A stretch of 64,000 nt of DNA from Pseudopithomyces maydicus (GCA_026873275.1 JANTUC010000005.1:434001-498000); one strand, 5' to 3'; shown: positions 1 to 12,600, counted from the stretch's first letter. Notes: a model not told the origin generated them from the sequence alone. Numbers and translations are program-made.

Positions 1-161
1 CAGTCCATCCATCCCAAGAATAGTACGTATACAAGGTGGAAATTGAGGGATATCGAAAGGCCGTTTCGGAGAGGAAATCGTGATGGACCTAATCGGCCGT
101 GTGGAGTTTCGTGGCCCCAATTCTTGGCGGAAACAGAGCGGAGCTATTACTATCCAGAGGC
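1..161. other. 3' flank of the MFS gene
   Basis: Short stretch downstream of the stop codon of the first gene. No coding signal or RNA gene is visible; it is presumably 3' UTR and spacer. Confidence 0.4.
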
Positions 162-1948
162 TTAGATGGTGTATCGGAAACCGGGCTGGTGGTCGTCCTG
201 GGGAGGTGTTAGTATTTTGATTTCCATTTGATAATCAGAACGAGTAGGGTTGGTATTCCGTAGCGAGATACGAAACTCCGATGTAGAAAGGGGGAGAAAA
301 CTTACATCGCTAGACTCCAGCTCAACCTCACCACGTTCCGCCTTTGCATTCGAGCGCATGAACTTCAGCGTCAACAGTCCCACAATGACGATGGATAGCA
401 GGCAGCACGCAATGCAAGCGTAGATTCCTGGTCGGTAGTTCGGCGCATCTTGTGTACGGAAGACAAGACCTCCTGCAATACCACCGATACCTCCAAAGCC
501 AACGAGAGTCGCCGAGCAGAAAGCACGCTTCCACTGGCCGCGGATGTTGTTTGCCTGGTAGGACATGGCAGCTGGGATGTTGCTGTTGGCGCCGGCAGTC
601 GTCAGGAAAACACCAAAGTACTGTACAGCAGGCGACTTGGCGAAGCCCATGATGGGGAGACCAATGAGGCAAACGACCATGTTGAAGATGATGATGGGTC
701 CACGGATCCTGTACTTGTCACCTGCCCAGCCGGTGCCGTACATGATGATACCGGCAAAAGCGTAAGGGGGAGCTACAAGACATTGCGATTCGCCGATGGT
801 GAAGCCCATCTTGTCGTGTAGAATGATTGGCAAGAAGTAGGCCAGGGCATATGTCACTGTGGTGGTGTTGAAGAAGATCTGGATCGCAGTTAGTAAAGAT
901 GGCGCAAATCTTGTGGGAAAACAAACTCACCATAGCATAGCCCCAGATCTTGATGTCCAATGCAGCACGGAAGAACTTGGGGGCCGAAAATGCCTCAGGC
1001 TTTGCATCTCCACGGTCACGGTCGACGCGCGCAATAATGAACTTGGCTTCACGCTCATTAAGGAACCTCCAACTCTTGTGGGCCTTGTCGGGAAAGTCAA
1101 CAAGCGCCACGTACGCACCGAAACCCAGCGCGCAAGTCAGAGCTCCTTCGATGATGAAGATCCAGCGCCAGCCGGTCAAGCCTGCGTGACCAGGGCATGG
1201 GTAGACTGCTTTGAGCTTCGCGGGCATGCCGGGCAAATCGCAGGTTCCGGTCTTGCCTCCCAACTGCATCAAGCCGAAAGCGAGGATACCAGCGCAGGCT
1301 GAGGCCAAACTTCCGAGCATATAAAACACGGAGTAGCGCTTGCCGACATCAAAACGGGTGTACCAGGTGGACAAAAGGTAAACAACAGAGGGGAAGAAAC
1401 CTGCTTCGAGTATACCGAGAACAACACGGAGACCTGCCAGAGACTCCCAGTCCTTGACGAACCCCATACCAATCATGACGGCGCCCCATGCGGTAGTAAT
1501 GACTGACAAGTGGAGACGTGGGCCAAGCTTGCGGATCAGGACTGTGGATGGAGGCTGGAAGATGATGTAGGTGATGAAGAATACTAGGGTCACAACGGAG
1601 TACCGTGAAACTGTGCTTCCAGCTGGGAAGGGGAGTGTGAGTGTCAGCTCTGCATTCATGCTGATGTCTTGTCAGCTGGGTGGTTCTTGCTGTAGTGGGG
1701 TAAGCCAATGCCTACCCAGCAACTGCGGCAGCCGACAGATTGGTGCGGTCCATCAAACTGATGCAGTACAGAGCGCCGACGGTCAAGACGAGACGGCGGT
1801 CGATGCGATGAATGATCTTCCTGGCCTCCTTCTCGGTGAACTCAGACTCGTAGTCGTAGTCACCGTCGTAGGAGGTCTTGGTAGGGCTGCGCTCCACATC
1901 CTCGGTCATGGCCGGGTCGGGAGTCTTCTCAATGCCTGGCTGAACCAT
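162..1948 (-). CDS. MFS transporter, anion:cation symporter (allantoate/nicotinate permease-like)
   Basis: Predicted plasma-membrane H+ symporter of the Dal5/Tna1-like MFS group; substrate probably a small organic anion or vitamin, not determinable here. Exons: 1948-1716, 1660-931, 878-306, 197-162 (523 aa). All junctions are GT-AG and restore the frame. Family signs in order: cytosolic acidic N-terminus, RRLV at the start of TM1, then LMDRTNLSAAAVAGMN, the TM4-5 segment ending GWRWIFIIEG, DFPDKA and REAKFIIARV after TM6, and a C-terminal half starting YAMIFFNTTT. The short last exon encodes DDHQPGFRYTI, the aromatic tail usual in this family. The start at 1948 has a CACC-ATG context. Positions 1256-1182 are a 75-nt in-frame insertion with AG|GCAAGA and CAG ends; if it is a GC-AG intron the protein is 498 aa. 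The family assignment is firm, the substrate is not. Confidence 0.9.
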
Positions 1949-4900
1949 GGTGGGCAGTGTCGAGGAAGGAGGAGGATAGGAAGAGAGAGGAGTGCAGATC
2001 AGGTCCAAGGACCAGGAACAAGACGACTATATGACTGTGGGCTCATTTTGGCAGGTGGCACCTGCGCGACTTGCGATGGTGCCAAGGCGCGTGCGTCGAC
2101 AAGGTTTCTGGGTGCATGTTGGACAGACACCGAGGCAGCGGCAGCGGAACGACGTCGACACTGCGGAATTGCCACGATGCGTCGAGCCGTTCAGACGCCG
2201 TGGGCCAATTGAGGGCGTGCTTGACAAAGCGAGCAACGGGAGGCGGTGGTGAATCTGGGGATGGCGGCTTGGCGGCGGTCTCCGCAGTTTGTTGTTCCCT
2301 GCGGGGGTGGAGCGCCACTAGGCCGGTGTGCGTGCGAGACCCCCAATCAGCCTGCCATCCTGCGAACTGGGCCATCACATTTTCTCTGTCACCCGTCCAG
2401 CTCCAGCCCAGAGACAATGCCCTGTCGAGCGCCCGCCCTCGCTGCCAGTCACACGCTGCGTGGCCTCCTGCTCACTTGCTGCTCAGCGATGCCACGCCCC
2501 CATCCCAACATTCCCCGGCTTCGCGGGGTACACCACGGCCAGCCTGGGCGTTCTCCACGTCCCGTTTGAAGCCTGCCCCGAGTGGGAGAGAATGCCGATA
2601 CTAGAGCTCGCGGCTAGTCGAGGATTGCGGAGGAGCACAGCCCGACTGCAGCCGGATTGGGTCATGCACCACGCCGTATCCACTTGTCGTCTCCATCAAT
2701 ACCACCGACAGAATGACCAGATGATCTGGAGGCTGAACAGAGACCGCCATCTCGGCAGTCTAACACACACCAGCCCGAGCCCTATTTCCCCCAGCCCTCC
2801 CGACGACAAGTACCGAGGCCCAGCTGTCTGGTCCTACTGGTCGCTCTCGCACTTACAGCAACCTTTTCGTCATCGTCGAGACGGGGTGCATCGTCGTCCA
2901 TTGTGGCGTGCATCCTGAACACCAACCGCGCCAGCATCCAGCCGCGCTGCATGTCGCATGTCGCATGTTCCTACGCCCAGGTGGGAGCTGAACACGCCAA
3001 GTTCATCTGAAATGAGCCATCAGCATCCTTCACCATCAGCGACAGGCCATCTTACTTTACCCTGGTCGTCTATTCCTGCTGATTTACTTACACACTTGCC
3101 CATTGCTTTCTTATGGTGCGAGATCCTACCCGCTACACCGGTTGTCGCCATCCAACCGTGGCTGAGGCCACGGGACCACGGAGTTTCCACCCTCGTACAA
3201 GCACGTGGCGTTCTTCTCCTACCAATAATTATATGCATTAAACCCTCATCGCTATACCCTGGTCGCTTGATGTCCCTATTTCTCAACCGAGGTTGGAATC
3301 TGGACACTCCAGAATACGAGCTTAGCGGTCTGGGCTCTTCACTAAGTCTACAACGCCCGACACTGCATGTCAGAGCGCCCAGGAACGATGCAAAAAGAAA
3401 AGTTCAGTCTTTGAAACTGCTCATGGATACTGATGCATAATAGAAGTGATAAGATGCACAGGGCACAAGCCTGGAGATGAGTAACAGCTAGTAATCCAAA
3501 CAGGCATCTATAAACCCCAAACATCACTCGACCCACAGGTTCCGACCTTCCGGCAAACCCTGTCAAAGCAAACATTCAGAATGCTAGTCGCAAGGACGAC
3601 ATCGTAAAGACAGCATATTAACCTTTTCACATGCCCTTTCAATAATCCATTCCGATCCATCTTCGTCGATATACCGTCTCTTGAGCGTCGCGTGCGCACT
3701 TGGCTCAAATGAGCCAAGGATTATGCAGCCATAGTGACTTATTTCGATTCATCGTTCCGAGTTCAATGCTACCAGGTCTTGCCGCCGTATTAACCAAGGT
3801 TCAGCCATGTTTCTCTTAGTGCATGCCCCTATTTGCTGGGCGGGGTCCGGCGAACGACCTATGATCGAACAGAGAGAGAGAGAGACGGTCTTGAAGTCAG
3901 GCGAATGATGAGTAAGACGAGGGCTTTTTGATCAAGTCTCCCTTCCATGCCTTTTTTCATGTTCGGGGTCATATCTCTCAAGCTTCTGGTTGCAAGAAGG
4001 AATCATCACTCTACAACGTCCAACATCTTCGAGGCAAGCAGTACAGCCGATACTTGCGAGATGGACAACATACCAGAGAAAGTGACTATGGAATAACTCC
4101 CTTGAAGAGACTTCCCACACCACCGTTCCTATACCTCGGTACAGTGAGCCTCTCACACTCATTACCCCGCCTGTCCGCCTAACCCATGAAACTTCCCATC
4201 CATACATCTAATCAGATCTTCCAACCCCTATTGCAGATACCCAATGTAGCTCCATGAATGAAGTAGTAGAACGCGATGAGCAGGTACAAAGATGCTAGCT
4301 TCGTGGAGCATTGCGTATAGCCTCGATTTCGAGATCAGGTCGCAGCTATCTTCGTAATAATTGCCTGATACCAGGATACTCACCTGGAGAAATAGATCAG
4401 ATGTTGTCGTACCGTATTGCAAGTCTTCTCATAGAGATAGTGGTAGTCTGGTTGTAAACGACCCTTTCCCCTGCTACTGCGAGGACCGAAAACCATCCAG
4501 CGGTCTTGCTTGGTACCAACGGAGTGCGCGACTATCCCTCAATTACTCTGTGCAATATAACAGACTCGTTCTTGCGAATGGAACTGTGCGTTGGTGGTAC
4601 TCGTGAAATCATAGAAGAAAGGCTAATTAAATTTCCCCAGTAACTCGTCTTTTGGACTTCGAACAATGCATTTGCTTTTCCCATTATTCAAACTCAATCT
4701 CTTTTGGAGGGTCGAATGTTGGTGGGCTAGGCAGCAGCCCATAAAGGGTAGGTGACACGAGAATTAGCTCCAAGTTTATTCGCAACAGCGACCTAGTATA
4801 TTTGTACACCAGAACTCTCCCGTTGTGCATATGGTTATCTTCGAATTGCTTTCGTATCGTTATTAGCTCAGAAAACCCTTACAGTCTCAAGAGGAGCTCA

Positions 4901-4960
4901 GACAGAGGCGAGCCGCAGCAAGGAGTCTTCCAATAGTCATCGTGAGGACCTGAACAGACC
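1949..4960. other. intergenic region between divergent MFS and HET genes
   Basis: About 3 kb between two divergently transcribed genes. Open frames at 2071-2604 and 2958-3440 show no family motif, no splice logic and no good start, so I do not call them. The part next to 1949 is the MFS promoter/5' UTR and the part next to 4960 that of the HET gene. Only a short GA microsatellite stands out. Confidence 0.5.
3870..3884. repeat. (GA)n microsatellite
   Basis: Fifteen bases of perfect AG dinucleotide repeat in otherwise non-repetitive intergenic DNA. Such tracts are common upstream of fungal genes; no function is inferred. Confidence 0.8.
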
Positions 4961-7492
4961 ATGCCGACTCCAGCCAAACGCAAACCAGTGAGGAGAAGTG
5001 TGCACCTCAATATCGACATGGCTGGACAGAATGGAGAAGCAATTGAAAAAGAAAAAGAAATCCCCCGAAGCACCGCATGGCACCGTAGCAGAGGTAGAAA
5101 GACAGTGGCTCAAGCGGCAGAAGATCGCTCATATCTCACCAAGGACGAAAAGAAGGAGATGGTAGGCAAAGTGAATCAGCTTATCCTTGCAGGACAACCC
5201 GTCCCGGGGTCGAAACTGTGCATTCTAGCTTTCCAGATCAAGAGCATGCGGCCGGATCTTGATGAGCAAATTCATCCTCCGAGTCGTAACTGGGGGTACG
5301 GATTCATGCATGAGAACCGACGCTTCATCGTACAAAAAGCTGTCCCGGATCTGGTGGTGACGCCTTTAGATGCGGAGGACCTGTGCTCCCGGTGTGTGAC
5401 AATTAGGAGGAATTTGGACAAATTTCTGGCTTCCCGTAAATGTGAAGCACGGCAACTCCATACGTTTATCAAGATACCGATCGAGGCATCGCGGATCTCG
5501 TGCAAGCTTTGCCATTTCGTGCGGGCCTGTCTTATGAGCTGGGGCACTGGACCTGTAACAAAATGCTATTTGTTTGTTCATTATATGGAACATGCTTTTG
5601 GTTCGGCGGTTGCGGGAATCAGGATTTTGTTAAGTCTTTCTGCTGAACACAGATACAGGAAGGAAGCGGTTCATGGTTGGATCATTCCAAGATATCTCGG
5701 TGACGACAATGACGATAATGACGACATCGAAGAGAACGAAGTACTACATGCCGACTTACAGCCGTCTTTCCAAGCGGAGAAAGCCAAAGCTTGGCTCGAC
5801 TTCTGTGACAACAATCACTCAGTTCATTGCGGATTGGCAACGGACGATCGCATACCACATTTGAGGCTTATCAACACTTCAACAAACGACACCTCGATTA
5901 CTTGGGCAACTCCTGGAAGCAAATATGCAGCACTGAGCTATGTGTGGGGAGATTTAATCGAGAGTCTTTCAGAGCGGCCAGAAAAGTTGCCCAAAACTGC
6001 TCCCTTAGCCGTGCGAGATGCGCTGAAGGTTGCGAGAGAACTTGGAATCCCGTATCTATGGGTAGATCGCTATTGTGTCGATCAAGATGAGAAATCTTCC
6101 ATCAAATTAGAACAGCTTGAGAACATGCATAGGGTGTATCAGTCGGCATACGTCACGATCATCGCTGGAGCTGGAGAAGACCCCTCGTTTGGACTGCCTG
6201 GAGTATCGGTCAGGCAGAGGAAAAGGCAACTCTTTGTGGACACGCATGGGTTTCGATTGCTCGCCATACCAAATGTGGTACATGACATAAACGGCTGTAA
6301 ATGGTCGACCCGCGGATGGGTTTACCAGGAGAACTTGTTCTCGAGACGCCGCCTTGTTTTCACCGAGACTCAGATGTACTTCCAGTGCCTGAGCATGAAC
6401 TGCTGCGAAGCGGTACCGAATCTATTAGAAGAGGCTCACACGAAGAACTTGCAGCGATTCAAATCCCACCTAGACACATATATGGTATTCCCAAGAACTA
6501 GTATCGGGACAACTGGCAGTGAGCTTGTAGAAAGGATCCAGCCGTACCTCGCAAGGGATTTTGGGAGGGAAAAGGACGCTTTGATTGCGTTCCTTGGAAT
6601 TTTCCAAGCGTTCTTGGAGGTCAAGTTCCCAGTATATCAATTCTATGGTCTCCCCATGAGCAGGTCTAGATGGGATCAAGGTAAACCACTACCAGAGAGC
6701 CAAACAGGCGAAAATCATCTCATCAACATGTCTTTCCTCTCTTCGCTATCCTGGTCAGACAGTGCCTGCGACCAAACCCAAACGCATCGATTGACAAGAC
6801 GCCACGAATTGCCCTCGTGGACCTGGGCTGGATGGAAAGGCCTGGGCGCTTTCTACCCCCAGGCCATCACCAGCGAATTGTGTACTCCCTCGATAGCATT
6901 CCACAAGCTCGACAGCACTTCTGTACCGCTCCGCGAGTATCGAGAAGACTTCAACTCGACAAGTTGCATGTTGCTATACGAGCCGGCCATCTACCTAGAA
7001 GGGTGGGTCACGGATGTTTTGCTCGAGGACGACGGCTCGCAAAACGGACCCTTGCGCGTTTCTCAACCCATCCCAACGCATAGGATACACTTGACTGCAG
7101 AGTTGGAAAATCCTCAAGAGCAGCTCTTGGAGACAAAGGCTCATCACAGGGTACTTCTCTTAGGGGGTAGCTTGTTTGAGACGAGTAGAGGCGAGGAACC
7201 CCTCGGTTTGAGCGATGTGCATGCTCTCGTACTGCAGCCTGTGCTGAGAGCCAGGCGAAAAGGAAGCTATACGCGCCTAGGCGTTGTGACGTGGAGTCTT
7301 CTCGGTCTTCCTTCGTTCGAATCTTCGTCGCGGAGGAAGAAAATGATGTTCAAAGAGCTTTTTGAAGCCCGACGGGTATCGCCGTCGTGTGGGTGCGGTT
7401 GCGAGAGCCGAAAAGAAGCTCTTTTTGATCGTTACTTGGAGGATGACAGCTATGTCATGGAGTTTAGAAGGGAAGCGGTGGTGCTTGTGTAG
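4961..7492 (+). CDS. HET-domain protein with N-terminal HTH-like region
   Basis: Heterokaryon-incompatibility-type protein, 843 aa, intronless; these proteins act in non-self recognition and trigger cell death in fungi. The HET domain starts near residue 322: KYAALSYVWGD, then IPYLWVDRYCVDQD (near 363), then MHRVYQSAYVTIIAGAG (near 389) and STRGWVYQENLFSRR, all classic blocks. Upstream, residues 141-190 hold a CxxC (CSRC) and CKLC module, the Cys-rich segment often placed before HET domains. Residues about 58-125 (LTKDEKKEMV, AGQPVP, RNWGYGF) resemble a CENP-B/Tc5-transposase N-terminal helix-turn-helix; this is inference from pattern. An acidic DDND stretch lies near 248-258. A basic N-terminus (KRKPVRRS) could be a nuclear signal. 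It lies tail-to-tail with the D-lactate dehydrogenase gene. Start chosen as the first in-frame ATG; no second HET gene or NLR partner is in the window. Confidence 0.92.
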   Translation: MPTPAKRKPVRRSVHLNIDMAGQNGEAIEKEKEIPRSTAWHRSRGRKTVAQAAEDRSYLTKDEKKEMVGKVNQLILAGQPVPGSKLCILAFQIKSMRPDLDEQIHPPSRNWGYGFMHENRRFIVQKAVPDLVVTPLDAEDLCSRCVTIRRNLDKFLASRKCEARQLHTFIKIPIEASRISCKLCHFVRACLMSWGTGPVTKCYLFVHYMEHAFGSAVAGIRILLSLSAEHRYRKEAVHGWIIPRYLGDDNDDNDDIEENEVLHADLQPSFQAEKAKAWLDFCDNNHSVHCGLATDDRIPHLRLINTSTNDTSITWATPGSKYAALSYVWGDLIESLSERPEKLPKTAPLAVRDALKVARELGIPYLWVDRYCVDQDEKSSIKLEQLENMHRVYQSAYVTIIAGAGEDPSFGLPGVSVRQRKRQLFVDTHGFRLLAIPNVVHDINGCKWSTRGWVYQENLFSRRRLVFTETQMYFQCLSMNCCEAVPNLLEEAHTKNLQRFKSHLDTYMVFPRTSIGTTGSELVERIQPYLARDFGREKDALIAFLGIFQAFLEVKFPVYQFYGLPMSRSRWDQGKPLPESQTGENHLINMSFLSSLSWSDSACDQTQTHRLTRRHELPSWTWAGWKGLGAFYPQAITSELCTPSIAFHKLDSTSVPLREYREDFNSTSCMLLYEPAIYLEGWVTDVLLEDDGSQNGPLRVSQPIPTHRIHLTAELENPQEQLLETKAHHRVLLLGGSLFETSRGEEPLGLSDVHALVLQPVLRARRKGSYTRLGVVTWSLLGLPSFESSSRRKKMMFKELFEARRVSPSCGCGCESRKEALFDRYLEDDSYVMEFRREAVVLV

Positions 7493-7719
7493 ATGCAAGA
7501 AGCGTCCCCGTTCAATATTTCGATCTTCCTAGCATGCGCTTGATGCGCCTAAATCGACGAGAATATCGCGGACGTCTAGGAAAAGCCTACAGCTGATAGA
7601 GCTGGAAATCTCTGGCGGCCATCGACCCGTGTACAATATGCATAATGACGAAAACATTTCCCACATATTCACATATCTCAAATGGTATCTACAGCCTACA
7701 TATCCTACAACACCCCTCC

Positions 7720-9654
7720 CTACCACTCCGCCACTTCTCCCGGCTTCGGCTGGCTCACCCTAACAATCTTATCGCAGTTCAACAAGCACAAGGGGTCGAA
7801 CGCCTTCTTGAGCTGCCTCATGGCATCAACCGTGCTGGTCCCCAACTCATGCTCCAAGTAATCTCGCTTCACAAGGCCTACGCCATGCTCGCCTGTAGCC
7901 GTGCCCTCGAGCTCGATCGCACGCTTAACCATATCGTGCACGAGGTGCTTGGCCTTCTCGTACTCGGTCTTCTTGTTGTATAGGATGATCGCTGTACACC
8001 ACGTTAGTATTGAGAATCGAAGTGCAAACGAGGTAGACTCACAGTGGAAGTTTCCGTCTCCGACGTGTCCGACTATACTGCCCAGTAGCCCGCTCTTGGA
8101 AATCTCGCTCTTTGCCTCCTCGATGATCTGCGGGAGCTTGGACAGCGGCACCGCTACGTCGGTTGTCCACACGCCGATGTCCTCGTTGCCCTCGCCCTTC
8201 GCCATGACGCTCCAGAGCGCTTCCTTGCGCGCCTGCCACAGATCCGTCTTTTCTTGCTCGCTCTTCGCGAACTCGAAGCTTACGCTTCCGGTCTTCTTGG
8301 CGAGACCCTGGACCTGGCTGATTTGCTCTTTCACGCTGCTGGGGGTACCTGCAAACTTGAAGAAGAGCGTGGGAGCGTTCTTCCACGTCTTGTTGGTCTG
8401 GCCTGCGTCGTTGATGCACATCATTTGTACCTCGTCAAGGATCTCGATGGCAGCGATGGGGACGCCTGCTCCAACAACTTTGAAGACACAGTCGGCAGCG
8501 TGTCGGACGGTGGGGAAGGCACAGACGGCCACGCTGGTGTGCTGGGGCTTGACGGTGACCTTGAGAGTGGCTTCTGTGACCAAGCCTAGGGTACCTTCCG
8601 AACCAATGAACATGCGAGTCAGATCGTAGCCCGCGGATGACTTCCTCGGCCTCTGTCTTGTCTTGATGATTGTGCCGTCCGCGAGGACTACAGTCAGCGA
8701 AAGCACCCAGTCCTTCATTGTGCCGTAGCGGTATGCGTTCGTTCCAGAGCACCCCGTACCAACCATACCTCCGATCATGGCGCCTGGTCCTGGATCAGGG
8801 GAAAGAACAAGTTTTCCTTGGCGAGTTCTTCGTTGAGTAGCTCCCATCCTACAGCCGGTTGCACCACAACATCCAAATCATCTTTGTGCAGCTTCAGAAT
8901 CTTGTCCATACGCGAAAAGTCAATACAGATGCCGCCTCGTGTTGCCGCAAAGTGCCCCTCCAAGCTGGTTCCTCCGCTGTACGCAGTGACGGGGATCTTC
9001 CTCTCGTGGCAGACCTTCATGATCGCACTGACCTCCTTTGTGCTACCAGGCTTCACAATTGCAAACGGAACATCTCCCGGTTCGGCAGGATGCGAAGACC
9101 AAGACGAGCCGGAATGCGACTCCAATTCTGACCTCTCGAGGGAGATGTTCTCCTTTCCGACGATATCGCGGAAGTCTGTCCATGCGGCTTCCATGTTTGC
9201 TTCTGAGATGTTGTGTTTCGGTGGGGTTGCGGCGGCGAGGGTGGTGGTCGAGGTTGTAGGCTCTCCTTTGGGGGCAGTTGCTTGACCGAACCAATAACCG
9301 ATGCTAGAGGTGACAGTGATAACTATACTTTATATCAGTTATAAGATCCCTTTCCGCAAATATTAACTATGACCTACCGAACAGAGTCGCAAAGAACCGT
9401 CCGCGCGCTGTTCGTTGATGCATCTGGGCATGTCGTAATTCCTCCTCCTTCGCCTTCTCCACACGCTTCGTCACACTCTCAAACAACTGAATATTGAACG
9501 GTAGATCGCGCTTCTCCTCATCGCTCTTCCACCTCCTCTGCATCGCCCATCCATCCCTCCTCCGCGCGCATTGTGAAAGTATTGCTGGGTTCAACGACCC
9601 CGATCGCGCATTGCGGATGGCGACCGCAGTCTTCGGGAAGCTTCGCAACGACAT
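7720..9654 (-). CDS. DLD1: D-lactate dehydrogenase (cytochrome), mitochondrial
   Basis: FAD flavoenzyme oxidising D-lactate to pyruvate and passing electrons to cytochrome c at the inner mitochondrial membrane. Exons: 9654-9378, 9322-8043, 7991-7720 (609 aa if one missing base is allowed). N-terminus: basic presequence, then a TM helix created across intron 1 (FFATLF|VITVTSS). The FAD-binding PCMH domain shows AIVKPGSTKEVSAI, YSGGTSLEGH, and PGPGAMIGGMVGTGCSG. The C-terminal FAD-oxidase domain shows VGHVGDGNFH and TGEHGVGLVKRDYL. Intron 2 (8042-7992) carries a CTAAC branch site and would read through in frame. The reading frame breaks at 8798-8801 (CCCC on the coding strand): one extra C would give the family motif FFPPDPGPG. 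I read this as a sequencing indel, although an inactive allele is possible. It is convergent with the HET gene. Confidence 0.9.
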
Positions 9655-12600
9655 TTTAGTAGGTGGAAGGAGTGGCTGATCAGGTCATGATGCGATTGAC
9701 CAAGGGTGGTCCAAATGCGGGGAGATTACTGTGCTCGACTTTTGAGATGCACGTCTCGGATGTTTTTCGGATGGCGCTCGTCCGATCCACCCGCGCGGAA
9801 TCATGTGACGTCCTGAATTGGGCATAGCTTGGCACGTCAACAGCATCACTCATAGCGCAATTGAAGCTGGCCATTCTTATGCAGGTGAAGGCATGATAAG
9901 ACATTTTCATGCTTCGAATGGTTGTGGTCTCTTCTGTGGGCCCTTATATAACCATCACAGATGTGAAGAAGAAGAATGCGATTGCATCATAAAAGTAGTT
10001 TATAGCAAATCGTATCTGCACCTGTGCACCATGAAGAGCACGTGTATACTCCAGGGATGTTGACGAATTTCAAGCCATCATCCAGAGCACGTTCCAAATG
10101 CCCCCTCTTCAGAAATGGGACTCTCTATCACCAGCTATCCAGCTATCATGGGCATGCCTGACAAAGCATTCCGGCTCCGCACCCGCAGCTGTAGACGGAC
10201 ATAGGCGGGCTTTACCCGTTTCAATAAACTTATATAGGGCGACGCCTCTGCCAAGCACTGCGTACGCGATATATTGGACCTCATAAACCTCAACCTACCA
10301 CATCTTGGCTTGTTTCAGGTGAAGAAGATGCCATCTGTCGATACCATCTGGCTTCAGAGTCCTCGCATTGCTATCGACCGGGTGTTCGAGGCTGAGTTCA
10401 TGGTTGTTGTTTGCCTGCATCAGCACAGCTAACGCGTAATGTATGTTGCGCTGAGCAGATGGCGTCCTTTCCAAGCCAACGTCGCGCTGTTCATCCGCAG
10501 GAAGCTCAGTGGCTTCGCAACGGCGGGATGTCAGCCGTTTCCCGTTAATCGATCTAGCCCAGCCCAGACCAAAACGTCTATCACAAAACTTATTTTCTCG
10601 CCCTTGGGTATCTGGATAAGTATCACTGGTACGATTGTGACCAGATGTGATGGAATGCTGAAACTTGCGGGATTATGTATTGTCTTCACCAGAAAACGGC
10701 TTCACGAAGAATACGTTCCGTGGCTGCATGCGACGGGAGGCATACTGTTCGCACTGGATGGTGAGAGTCCAGATCTTCGGGTAGAAGTTGTTGCTGCCGT
10801 TTATGGAGGAGCCGAGTTGGGGTTGCAAGCGACGATTGGAGGAATGCTGGAAAACCAAGAGATACGGTGATTCCTCCTACCAGAACCATCCTAAGCCACA
10901 AGCATCTGGTTCGTTGACCTAAATTAGACAGCCCTAGTCTGCCGTACTCCGTAAAGCCACGAGGTATCTATAGAGGACTGGAGTGCGCTAGTCCGTTGGA
11001 ACCGCATTGGTCTGGATTTTGTAGATTCCTACCCAGAACTGAAAAGCTGAAGATGGCTCAGCTATTACGCAAGCTCGCCGCGCGTGAATGAGCATTCGGC
11101 TCTTCGAGCCGAATGCGGCATTGCAGCGCTCGCACAGCAAAGGCGCAGCTACTCAGCCGTGGCGCTCTAGATCATGCTAACGCTGATGACATTCCCAATC
11201 ACACAAAGAGACATAAAAGCAGGCGGACGTTTGAATATATAGCTAGAACGTGATTCGTATTCGCTAAACGAGAGTGTCTTGCAACTGCCTGATGTGGTTG
11301 CGGCAGTTTCGGAACGGATAGCTCCTCTAACAAGCATACTCTCACCGTCTTTTTCGCGCTTATCTTATCAGGGGAACAATATGAGTATTTCACATCAAAA
11401 CACACAGAATGTAAACACGGGCCATGCATACGGCCGAATGTCACCGATTGACAGTCGCTTGGGCAGAGACAATGGTAAATCCCGCAATCACCAGTTGTCA
11501 TAGCTGTTTGAGGCAACTTTCTGACGGCACGGTCAGAAGGTTATGGGTAGGTACGAAGTAGGTTTCGTCCCGGCAACGACAACCCCACAGTGGAGCATCC
11601 GCAACTCAACGCTTCCATTAGTAATGGACATCCAACAGTTTCACAATCTCGCAGTATGCTTTGCCGTTGTACCAGACAGAGTGTACATATGTATGTGACA
11701 CTTCTAGGAGCTAGCGCGTCCCTGCATGAGGAGATGCAGAGCTGCGCGAAGCTGTTGCACCTAGATAGCCTGTATTGGAGGATAATCGGAAAGCCACCCG
11801 GCAGAGGTAAGGCGAGTGGAATTGTTTAGTACCCTAGTAGCTGTGGATGTCGCCGTCCGGAAGCATATGGAAAGTTCGCTGGAGGCTCTGGTCGAGTGCA
11901 GCCCTGTGCCTATGGGCCAAGCGCGGTGTGGAAGCGGCACGCGAGTAAGGGCTCAACATTCAGGGTCTGGATGATCGGCTGTCCAACGGATGATAATCGA
12001 GCAGCGATATGCGCAACCATCAGATAAAGGTGCAGCAAGGAGATATTCTTTGAAGTTAGCAGAGTGTGGGGTACGACGACGGAGCTGTTTCGTGATGTTT
12101 CTACCGTATTTTGAAAAAAGGCCTAGCTCGCTCGGAATGTACTTGGGGAGAGAAGCACCTAGGGCTGCCGGAGAAAATAATGCACAAGTGTACATGTCAA
12201 TGTACCTACTACTGTACAATGGGATCTTCAGTTCAGAGCTTTCGTCTCGAGGGAAAAATCAGACGGTCAGACCACGGGTTTGGTTCAACGCTTGCCCTGT
12301 GCTGCGACTAGGTGCTGTGGACCAAGCGATGTCAAATTTCGGTACATGAGTAAGTTGTTCCGGCGACTTGGAGAGTGCACGCGGGAGCACGGGAGGGCCA
12401 TCAGCGATGGGGGAGAGTGGTGATGAAATGATGGCGGCGGTGAGGCCATGGCGACGGCAGAATGGGCAACAGCAGGGAAGGGCAGTGGCTTGCGGTCAAG
12501 GACAAAACGTGGCTATGATGTTTGCATCAAGATGCGATGTGGGGCGCGTGAGTGATTGGCTCTGTATTGGCGATCGTCGGATCGCAGCATCGATGTATCG

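Noticed and set aside
8798..8801. Programmed ribosomal frameshifting in the D-lactate dehydrogenase gene
   Set aside because: No slippery heptamer or pseudoknot case is needed; the same -1 pattern recurs at unrelated C/G runs across the window, so a sequence error is simpler.
10439..10870. 143-codon frame in the 9.7-13.6 kb gap
   Set aside because: No domain, no TM, average composition of random open frames; no supporting splice structure.
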